Under the pieces are notes generated by a model. It was not told where the DNA came from. It saw only the letters and a list, made by a program, of their open reading frames with translations, and did not search any database. From Rubripirellula sp. (GTDB lineage: Bacteria > Planctomycetota > Planctomycetia > Pirellulales > Pirellulaceae): a stretch of 5,432 nt of DNA. Of this stretch, positions 1 to 5,432 are shown one piece after another; positions within the stretch are counted from its first letter, which is position 1, and each line of letters opens with the position of its first letter. The position numbers and the translations under genes were made by a program. Location: the NCBI GenBank assembly GCA_029287555.1, contig JARFQX010000360.1, positions 1-5,432 on the forward strand, read 5' to 3'.

Positions 1-569
1 AGAACGGATGTCATCAGGAACAAAGCGGCGGCTGTGCCGAAGCAAACCAAAAACGTCGGATAAACCAACGCGGTCGTCACCGAATCGCGGAGCGAGAGCT
101 GTTTTCGTTTGAAGTCAGCCAATTGCTCCAGGACCGACTCGAGCGTCCCCGAGTTCTCCCCCACCTCGACCATTTGGATCGAAGCGGCGTCGAACAGGTC
201 CGGTCGTTCTCGAAGGGCATCGGCGAGCGAAGATCCGGCGGCCACGCGGTCGCGAACACCCAGTACTGCGGCGCGAAACGAACCTCGGCTCTGCTGAGCG
301 ACGGTGTCGAGTGCCTCAAGCATCGGGATCCCCGCGTACAACATCATCGACAACTCGTGGACCGCAGTCGCCCACATCGAAGATGCGGAACGAAGTCCCA
401 GACGCGACGTCCAGCGACGCGTCCGGGGCGAAGCCGCTTCAACCAACTTGCGGACGCGGACGCCCTGCCCTCGCAGTCGATCGCGCGCTTGACGCGGCGT
501 GTCGGCGGCCACCGTGCCACGCACGGTGACTTCGTTGCGATCGATGCCGGTGTAAGAGAAGACGGCCAT
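1..569 (-). CDS. gspF: Type II secretion system inner-membrane platform protein GspF (partial, C-terminus off the left edge)
   Basis: GspF is the polytopic inner-membrane protein of the T2SS assembly platform. It contacts the GspE ATPase and is thought to pass its motion to the growing pseudopilus. The visible 189 codons begin MAVFSYTGIDRNEV, the usual short N-terminal cytoplasmic opening of the family (M-x-x-F-x-Y-x-x-x-D), followed by an A-D-T-P-RQARDRLRGQG helix. The first T2SSF domain spans about residues 65-189. It contains HELSMMLYAGIPMLEAL (71-87) and the family hallmark VEVGENSGTLESVLEQLADF (134-153). A hydrophobic stretch at about 166-187 (ALVYPTFLVCFGTAAALFLM) is the first membrane segment. 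Full-length GspF is about 400 residues, so roughly half is missing, cut by the window and not by a mutation. The ATG lies 25 bases after the gspE stop and has no recognisable Shine-Dalgarno site. PilC of type IV pili is the main alternative; the neighbouring GspD-type secretin favours GspF. Confidence 0.93.
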   Translation of the reverse strand, partial: MAVFSYTGIDRNEVTVRGTVAADTPRQARDRLRGQGVRVRKLVEAASPRTRRWTSRLGLRSASSMWATAVHELSMMLYAGIPMLEALDTVAQQSRGSFRAAVLGVRDRVAAGSSLADALRERPDLFDAASIQMVEVGENSGTLESVLEQLADFKRKQLSLRDSVTTALVYPTFLVCFGTAAALFLMTSV

Positions 570-594
570 GGCTGGTGATTGATGGCTTCGTTAT

Positions 595-2235
595 TTATAG
601 CGTCGTCACGCGCATGACTTCGTCCAAGGTCGTCACACCTTGATGGATCTTGAGCAAACCGTCGGTCGCCAACAAGTGCATGCCGGCACTCAATCCCGCT
701 TCGCGAATCTGGGAGGCGTTGGCACGCGATTGGATCAACTCGCGACACCGATCGTCGATGATCAACAGTTCGAACAGGCCAATCCGGCCGCGGTAACCGG
801 TTCCGCGACAAGCCTCGCAGCCTACGGGCCGAAAGATCCCGGAAAGGTCCGACCATTCGATTCCCTGGTCATCCAGCAAGGATTCCGGCGGCCGAGGCAG
901 ATCCGTTTGCCGGTCGGTATCGGGTTGTTTGCACGCTTCGCACAAGCGACGCACCAATCGTTGGGCAAGCGAAGCGACCAGCGAACTGCTGACCAGATAA
1001 GGTTCGATACCGAGATCGAGCAGCCGCGTCACGGCGCTGGCGGCATCGTTCGTGTGTAGCGTGCTGAACACCAAGTGACCGGTGAGGGACGCCTGAATCG
1101 CCATCACCGCGGTGTCTTGGTCGCGAATTTCGCCCACCATGATGATGTCGGGATCTTGACGCAACACGCTGCGCATGCCGGAGGCAAACGTCATTCCCTT
1201 CTTTTCATTGATCTGGGTCTGGCTGATCCCGTCGAGTTGGTATTCGATCGGATCTTCGAGCGTCAGCACGTTCAAGTCGTGCGAGTTGATCTCCTGCAGC
1301 GCCCCGTAGAGCGTCGTGCTCTTGCCGCTGCCGGTTGGCCCAGTGACCAGGATCATGCCGTGGTCCCGAGTGATCAGCGTTCGGAACTTTGCGAGATAGT
1401 GCGGCGGCATCCCGAGTTCGCCTAGGGTGTAAAGCCGCGCACTCTTGTCGAGTAAGCGAATCACGATTCGTTCGTTGTGACTCGTCGGCAAAGACGCAAT
1501 ACGGAGGTCAACCGTGCGATCGCCAAGTTGCACCGTGGCTCGTCCATCCTGCGGCAAACGCTTCTCGGCAATGTTCATCTTGCCCAGCACTTTGACGCGC
1601 GTCAGCACCTCTTCCTGGACGGCCTTGGGGATTTCGAATGTATCGAAGAGCACCCCGTCAATTCGCTGGCGGACCACCACGCGATCCTCGTACGGCTGGA
1701 TGTGGATATCCGAGGCGCCCGCTTTGACGGCATCGAACAACAGGTGGTTGACCAGGCGGATGATCGGCGCGCGGCCTTCGGTGTCGAGAAGATCTTCACG
1801 CGAAGCCAGCGACCGAACCTCGCGCAGCACCGTGTCCCGATCAATGGCGTCGATGACCTGCTGAGCCTGGCTGGAACGATCGGTGTAAGCGGCATTGATG
1901 GCCTTTTGAATCGCTGCGTCGGTCGCCAAGATTGGCAGCGCCTGTCGCTCGAGCGCACGGCTGACCACGTCCAAGTGATCGTAGCCGTCGCGGTCGCAGA
2001 TGGCGACTTGCAGTTGCCCCCCGCGATCGAAGCCGATGATCCGATGAGACCTGGCGTACACAATGCCAAATCGTTTCAGAAAGGCCTCATCGGGCACCAT
2101 CGTCGAAAGATCATCGAAGATCGGCGTCTCCAGGACTTCCGAGAGTACGCTGATTCCGCTTTCGTCATCGGCGTCGAACGATGTGCCGGCGATCCCCAGT
2201 TGCGAACCGAACTCGCTTGATTCCTGTTGCTGCAT
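595..2235 (-). CDS. gspE: Type II secretion system assembly ATPase GspE
   Basis: GspE is the cytoplasmic hexameric ATPase that drives pseudopilus assembly. From the chosen ATG the protein has 546 residues, normal for GspE/PilB. A GspE N-terminal (N1E/MshEN-like) domain covers about 38-120. The next domain holds LVNHLLFDAVKAGASDIHIQ (161-180), typical of the N2 region, and the LPQDGR segment (228-232). The catalytic core has Walker A GPTGSGKST (299-307), Asp box LEDPIEY (326-332), Walker B region DPDIIMVGEIRD (361-372) and His box TGHLVFSTLHTN (385-396). A tetracysteine zinc site is formed by C432-x2-C435 and C473-x2-C476, followed by GTGYRGRIGLFELL. No catalytic motif is missing. The frame stays open upstream to an ATG at 2508, but that start would overlap the gspD C-terminus by about 230 bases and add a charged, low-complexity 91-residue leader. 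The ATG at 2235 has an AAGGGA site 5 bases upstream and follows the gspD stop by 41 bases, so I prefer it. PilB is the alternative family name. Confidence 0.95.
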   Translation of the reverse strand: MQQQESSEFGSQLGIAGTSFDADDESGISVLSEVLETPIFDDLSTMVPDEAFLKRFGIVYARSHRIIGFDRGGQLQVAICDRDGYDHLDVVSRALERQALPILATDAAIQKAINAAYTDRSSQAQQVIDAIDRDTVLREVRSLASREDLLDTEGRAPIIRLVNHLLFDAVKAGASDIHIQPYEDRVVVRQRIDGVLFDTFEIPKAVQEEVLTRVKVLGKMNIAEKRLPQDGRATVQLGDRTVDLRIASLPTSHNERIVIRLLDKSARLYTLGELGMPPHYLAKFRTLITRDHGMILVTGPTGSGKSTTLYGALQEINSHDLNVLTLEDPIEYQLDGISQTQINEKKGMTFASGMRSVLRQDPDIIMVGEIRDQDTAVMAIQASLTGHLVFSTLHTNDAASAVTRLLDLGIEPYLVSSSLVASLAQRLVRRLCEACKQPDTDRQTDLPRPPESLLDDQGIEWSDLSGIFRPVGCEACRGTGYRGRIGLFELLIIDDRCRELIQSRANASQIREAGLSAGMHLLATDGLLKIHQGVTTLDEVMRVTTL

Positions 2236-2240
2236 CAGGA

Positions 2241-2246
2241 TCCCTT
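2241..2246 (-). promoter_or_regulatory. Probable ribosome binding site of gspE
   Basis: On the minus strand the sequence reads AAGGGA, then TCCTG, then the gspE ATG. The purine-rich AAGG core with 5-base spacing is a reasonable Shine-Dalgarno match, and it is the clearest one in the window. It decides the gspE start at 2235 over the much longer upstream reading frame. Confidence 0.55.
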
Positions 2247-2276
2247 CGTCAGCACGTGCCACGTCGTTCGGCGAAG

Positions 2277-5030
2277 TCACTCCGGCATCACTCGAGTTGG
2301 TGACGCGGCGCGGATCGACGGCGATTGGACTTGCGGATAATTCTGTGCTTCGTTGAGGATCGTCGTTTCCCGAACGCCCGGTGGGATTGACGTGTAGTTG
2401 ATCGTCCCGTTGGAGATTCCCGTCTCGGTCGGCACCGATCCCCGCATGGTCCGGGTCATCCGTGTTGCGCTGGATGTCGCGCCGCGGCTGGTTGATGGAT
2501 TCTCGCATGGGATGATCAGCGGACGACTTTGGGGCACATCGCCCGGAATCTGGGCGTTATCGAGTTCGACGTCGGAGAGGTATTGCAGGTCACGGAATTG
2601 CGAGTCTCGCAAGATCCTCGGTCGGATGAACAGGAAGAAGGAAATGCAGTCTTGCTCGGTGGCGGTCAAGCTCGTCAGGGTACGAAGGATCGGGATATGC
2701 TCGGTCCACGGGACGCCTGAAAAGGAATCAATGTCCCGTGTTCGTTTCAGACCTCCGACCACGACCGTCTGGCCATCGGGAATGGTGACGACGCTGCCGA
2801 GCCGATCGATGCGCCGCGCGGGCGGGAGCAGACCGGGGTTCTCGCCGCCGGTCGAAATCGGACCTCCCTCGAACGAGCTGAACTCCACATCAAATTCTAA
2901 CTGAAGATGGTTGTCTTCGTTGATATGCGGCGTGACGGTGATGATGGTTCCGGCTTGCTGCTCTCCCCCGAGGCTGTTCGAACTGATCGTGTTGACCGTG
3001 TTGACACTGCTGAACGGAAAGCTAGCCACGCTCTCGAGGGTACCGGTTTGGTTGTCGTTGACGAGAATCTTGGGTGAGGCGAGAACCTTGGCGCGCGAGT
3101 GACTCGAGAGTGCCTGGACAATGACATCGGCGACATCGGGGTCGAGCAGGACGCCGTTGAAGCCGAGGCCCGGATTGGGGGTCAGCATCCCGGAGGTCGG
3201 ATCGACTTCGCTCAGTCCGAAAGAGGTGAACTTGAAGATCTTCTTCTCACCCGTTCGGTCGCCAATCGACACCTCGACACCGAGTGAAAAGTTGTCGCTC
3301 GTATCGACGGCGACCACGTCGGCCTCGATCATGACTTGGGGACGGCGCCGATCAAGGGATCGGATCAGTCGCTCGTACATCGGTTGCACGCTGGCGGGAG
3401 CGAGCACAATCAGGCTGTTCGTCGCGACATCGGCCGAGACACGTGCGCCGCCGGGCAGGTAAGCCACTTGTCCTCCGGCCATCCCGATTCCGCCGCCGAA
3501 GCCACCCACGCCACCGTAGCCGAGATTGTTGGGCAGGTTGGCTGCGATCAAAGGACTGAGCGCCGCGTTTTGGTTTTGCATCGTCGAGCCGCGGACAACG
3601 TCGTCCGCGTTGCCGCTCTCGAACGGCATCCGCACGTTCCTGCCGCCGGTGTCGCCGAGATAGCCTGGGTTGTTGATCACGTTGACACCCATGCTGGGCA
3701 TCAAACCCATGCCGCCGGGGACTGCCATGCCGGCGGTGGGAATAACGCCGCCGGCCGCCGCGGGGTCGATGGTGCCGAAAAGACCGTAGCCCGCCGTCTG
3801 GACGCCGCTTCCGGTTGCCTGCTGAAGCGCCAACAGCGAGTACAGCACTTCAATCGCATTGGCATTCCTTAGTTTGTAAAACTGGATGGGACTTTCCGCA
3901 GTATCGACTGGCCGGTCCAGTTCTTCGATCAGGGTTTCGATTTGTTGATGGATATCCGCCGGTGCGCGAACGATCAGCAGATTTCCGTCTTGATCCAACG
4001 TCGTTTCGATCGTTGACTCCGCGTCCTCGCTCGAAACGAGACCACGGATCAGCTTGTCGATTCGTTCGGCGGAGACATTCTGCAGACGGTACGCTCGGGT
4101 TTGATAGCCCATCCCCGTGTCGAGTTGCTTCAGCAGCCGCAAGATCTGGTCGACTCGCGATTGCATCCCGGCAACGACAACGCGTTGTCCCGAGGCATCA
4201 TTGAACAGGCGCACTTCCTTCGACGAGTCTTCCGGTTTGGCCGATTTCGCGATCAAGGCCTCAACCTGCTCAATCAAGGAGGCGGGCGTGCGATTCCTGG
4301 TTTCGTAGAATTCCAGCACGGCTTGCCCGGTCGGTTCGTCGATCAGCTTGAGCAGTTCGACAATCGTTGTGACGTTCTGGGCATAGTCGGTGACGATGAT
4401 CAGTTGATTTTGCGGCAACGCCAGGAAATTGGCGCCCTTGGACAGAAAGGGCCGCAACGCTTGGGCAAGTCCCGTGATGTCCGCGTTCTCGATCGGGATG
4501 ACCTGGGTCACCGCCGCTGCTGGGCCGTCTCGTGCGAGCACGTCACTGGCCTGGCCCGGCGTCGCATAGGGCACCATGTCGGCGACGTCCACGATGCGTT
4601 TCCATCCAGCCACATCCGAATCGACGACGGCCAGATTCTCGGCTTTGAGCAGACTGCCAAGCAGAGCGGGCAAGGCGCTTTTCGGGAGGCGCGCAGGGGT
4701 GTAGACGGTGACTTGGCGATTAGCCAGATCCGCACTGTAGAGAAACCGAATGTCCAGTTGCTTGGAGACGGCCTCGACCAGTCGCGGCAGACTGACTGGC
4801 CCCGCCAGATTCAACTGCACCAGCGGATCCGCTTCGGCGCGTTCGGCGCGAGAGGCGTTGTCCTGCCCGGTTGGCTGCGGCCGAAGTGCATTTGACTGAA
4901 GCGCATTCTGCTGGCCAGGGGCCTTCGCGGGATCCAGAACTCCCGCAAGACAAACCATCAACGTCGCCGCAGCGACCGCTGCCGTCGGGAGAAACGGTCC
5001 GTGTGATCTACCTGGCCGAAGGTCGAACAA
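2277..5030 (-). CDS. gspD: Type II secretion system outer-membrane secretin GspD (917 aa, divergent architecture)
   Basis: GspD forms the multimeric outer-membrane channel through which T2SS substrates leave the periplasm. An N-terminal signal sequence (about 1-37) leads into an N0/STN-like domain (about 70-150, VQLNLAGPVSLPRLVEAVSK). Four N1-type repeats follow: about 175-234, 238-305, 311-375 and 382-562. Each has a [Y/F]-x-[L/T/I]-[R/Q/E]-N-like first strand and a final V-x-x-[I/L]-[I/L]-x-x-[I/L]-D-like helix. The last repeat is split by a Gly-rich insertion (about 404-528). The secretin domain (about 565-805) includes SPKILVNDNQTGTLESVASF (652-671) and VVTIPDGQTVVVGGLKRTR (747-765), the latter matching the family's conserved DGxTVVxGGL. 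A Ser/Thr/Pro-rich tail ends the protein. Canonical GspD is about 650-700 residues, so this one is long. There is no AMIN domain, which argues against PilQ. The start appears to be TTG: an in-frame TAA lies at 5046-5048, and the next ATG (4956-4958) would remove most of the signal peptide. No clear Shine-Dalgarno site is visible. Confidence 0.92.
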   Translation of the reverse strand: MFDLRPGRSHGPFLPTAAVAAATLMVCLAGVLDPAKAPGQQNALQSNALRPQPTGQDNASRAERAEADPLVQLNLAGPVSLPRLVEAVSKQLDIRFLYSADLANRQVTVYTPARLPKSALPALLGSLLKAENLAVVDSDVAGWKRIVDVADMVPYATPGQASDVLARDGPAAAVTQVIPIENADITGLAQALRPFLSKGANFLALPQNQLIIVTDYAQNVTTIVELLKLIDEPTGQAVLEFYETRNRTPASLIEQVEALIAKSAKPEDSSKEVRLFNDASGQRVVVAGMQSRVDQILRLLKQLDTGMGYQTRAYRLQNVSAERIDKLIRGLVSSEDAESTIETTLDQDGNLLIVRAPADIHQQIETLIEELDRPVDTAESPIQFYKLRNANAIEVLYSLLALQQATGSGVQTAGYGLFGTIDPAAAGGVIPTAGMAVPGGMGLMPSMGVNVINNPGYLGDTGGRNVRMPFESGNADDVVRGSTMQNQNAALSPLIAANLPNNLGYGGVGGFGGGIGMAGGQVAYLPGGARVSADVATNSLIVLAPASVQPMYERLIRSLDRRRPQVMIEADVVAVDTSDNFSLGVEVSIGDRTGEKKIFKFTSFGLSEVDPTSGMLTPNPGLGFNGVLLDPDVADVIVQALSSHSRAKVLASPKILVNDNQTGTLESVASFPFSSVNTVNTISSNSLGGEQQAGTIITVTPHINEDNHLQLEFDVEFSSFEGGPISTGGENPGLLPPARRIDRLGSVVTIPDGQTVVVGGLKRTRDIDSFSGVPWTEHIPILRTLTSLTATEQDCISFFLFIRPRILRDSQFRDLQYLSDVELDNAQIPGDVPQSRPLIIPCENPSTSRGATSSATRMTRTMRGSVPTETGISNGTINYTSIPPGVRETTILNEAQNYPQVQSPSIRAASPTRVMPE
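4920..5030 (-). other. Predicted Sec signal peptide of GspD
   Basis: The first 37 codons from the TTG start give an Arg-containing n-region (R5, R8), a hydrophobic core at about 15-32 (PTAAVAAATLMVCLAGVL) and a short polar c-region ending APAKA-like at 35-37. This fits a secretin, which must be exported before outer-membrane insertion. The exact cleavage site is uncertain, because Pro follows the AKA tripeptide. The presence of this segment is the main reason for preferring the TTG start over the internal ATG at 4958. Confidence 0.6.
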
Positions 5031-5246
5031 GAGTTGGTCAGTCCATTATGATGGGTTGTGCCGTGCGGTCGGCTTCGGAATGCAGATTGTCCCGATGAGA
5101 CGCTAGAAAAAGTGTCGATCAGCCGTCAACGCTTGTTTTGGATCGGCCCGAGCGCTGGGGAGAAAAGAGAGGGTCAACGAGATCGTTCGAAGATATCAAT
5201 TTCCTTTCCCAGTCTCCCTTCTTGGGGAGCGCAGTTTCACGACGTG
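5031..5246. other. Divergent intergenic region between gspD and the small right-edge gene
   Basis: This 216-base stretch separates two oppositely oriented genes, so it should carry promoters for both the T2SS operon and the small gene. I see no tRNA, terminator hairpin or convincing long repeat in it. Reading frames cross it on both strands, but none resembles a known protein, and the plus-strand frame of the right-edge gene is open through it without an ATG before 5247. Confidence 0.6.
5100..5129 (-). promoter_or_regulatory. Weak candidate sigma-70-like promoter for the gspD-gspE-gspF operon
   Basis: On the minus strand TTGACG (5129-5124) matches a -35 box at five of six positions. An 18-base spacer leads to TAGCGT (5105-5100), which keeps only the T, A and final T of a -10 box. 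The implied transcript would have a leader of roughly 60 bases before the gspD TTG. The -10 is poor, and planctomycete promoters are not well defined by this consensus, so this is only a candidate. Confidence 0.2.
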
Positions 5247-5432
5247 ATGCTTTCGTTTCACATCTACCTTTATGGTCCGCAGCGGGGCCCAATCGAAACA
5301 AGCTTCGAGGAAGCCGAGGCGAGGTTGACTCGTTTGCCCAAGCTGTACTTTGAACCCGATGGTTCCTTTGTTTGGGCTCGCCAACAAGGAAGCGAGCAAG
5401 TTTTTGGCATGCTTTACGATGCCGGGGGCAAG
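5247..5432 (+). CDS. Small conserved-looking protein of unknown function (partial, C-terminus off the right edge)
   Basis: I do not recognise a functional family. The 62 visible codons stay open to the end of the window. They read as a well-folded soluble protein: a β-strand-like opening MLSFHIYLYGPQRGPIETSF, an acidic helix (EEAEARLTRLP) and a strand-rich part with LYFEPDGSFVW and a G-x-LYDAGGK turn. There is no signal peptide, membrane segment or known motif. From memory, short planctomycete proteins with a YGPQRGP opening and an EPDGSFVW segment exist as uncharacterised genes, which supports this being real; that is recollection, not a search. A GTG at 5244 sits directly before the ATG in the same frame, and the frame is open much further upstream without an ATG. 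A GGGGAG stretch at 5224-5229 is too far upstream to be a good ribosome site. The gene diverges from gspD and need not be part of secretion. Confidence 0.7.
   Translation, partial: MLSFHIYLYGPQRGPIETSFEEAEARLTRLPKLYFEPDGSFVWARQQGSEQVFGMLYDAGGK

Noticed and set aside
344..856. Minus-strand open frame spanning the gspE-gspF junction
   Set aside because: It overlaps the zinc-site region of gspE and the start of gspF in a different frame, and its Arg-rich translation resembles nothing known.
1477..2220. Plus-strand open frame of 247 codons antisense to gspE
   Set aside because: It lies entirely opposite a clearly coding ATPase whose motifs are intact. The translation has no recognisable domain and its openness is explained by the codon composition of the GC-rich gene on the other strand.
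3336..3872. Plus-strand open frame of 178 codons antisense to the Gly-rich part of gspD
   Set aside because: The His/Ala/Val-rich composition is the expected mirror of Gly/Ala/Asn codons on the opposite strand; no motif or start signal supports it.
4101..4895. Plus-strand open frame of 264 codons antisense to the N-terminal half of gspD
   Set aside because: Shadow of the secretin reading frame: rich in Arg, Gln, Gly and His with no family resemblance, and opposite well-defined N domains.
4950..4961. Possible lipoprotein signal around Cys27 of GspD
   Set aside because: The residues before the Cys are L-M-V, which lack the small residue needed at position -1 of a lipobox, so lipid attachment is unlikely.
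5045..5050. CATAAT on the minus strand as a -10 box for gspD
   Set aside because: It matches the consensus at five of six positions, but nothing like a -35 box lies 16-18 bases upstream, and it would leave almost no leader before the TTG start.
5119..5301. Minus-strand open frame across the intergenic region and the start of the right-edge gene, with similar overlapping frames on both strands
   Set aside because: They conflict with the frame starting at 5247, which reads as a real protein; their Arg/Ser/Lys-rich translations show no domain.
1..5432. CRISPR array, tRNA, rRNA, transposon ends or tandem DNA repeats
   Set aside because: Reading through both strands showed no regularly spaced repeats, cloverleaf genes or inverted-repeat ends. 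The only repetitive stretch is Gly-rich coding sequence within gspD.

Overview
The window looks like chromosomal DNA from a moderately GC-rich Gram-negative bacterium, most likely a planctomycete of the Pirellulaceae type (Rhodopirellula-like). I base this on the style of the predicted proteins, weak or absent Shine-Dalgarno sites and the small protein starting at the right edge. That assignment comes from memory of the families, not from a search.

Layout. Most of the window (1-5030) is one minus-strand gene cluster for a type II secretion system (T2SS). In transcription order it holds a secretin, gspD (5030 to 2277), an assembly ATPase, gspE (2235 to 595), and an inner-membrane platform protein, gspF (569 to beyond the left edge). 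The gaps between genes are only 41 and 25 bases, so the three are very probably one transcript. A 216-base intergenic region (5031-5246) separates gspD from a divergent plus-strand gene that starts at 5247 and runs off the right edge. That gene encodes a small protein of unknown function.

How the genes work together. GspD forms the outer-membrane channel, with a periplasmic vestibule built of N domains. GspE is the cytoplasmic hexameric ATPase that powers pseudopilus assembly. GspF is the polytopic membrane protein that couples the ATPase to the pseudopilus. Pseudopilins (gspG and others) are expected further left, outside the window. No gspC precedes gspD.

What stands out. The secretin departs from the textbook GspD. 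It appears to carry four N1-type repeats instead of three, a roughly 125-residue Gly/Ala/Met/Asn-rich insertion in the last repeat, a degenerate version of the usual VPxLGxIPxLGxLF signature, an unassigned C-terminal tail of about 110 residues, and apparently a TTG start. I found no CRISPR array, tRNA, rRNA, insertion sequence or phage feature. This is a core secretion locus with a divergent secretin, not an obviously new defence or mobile system.
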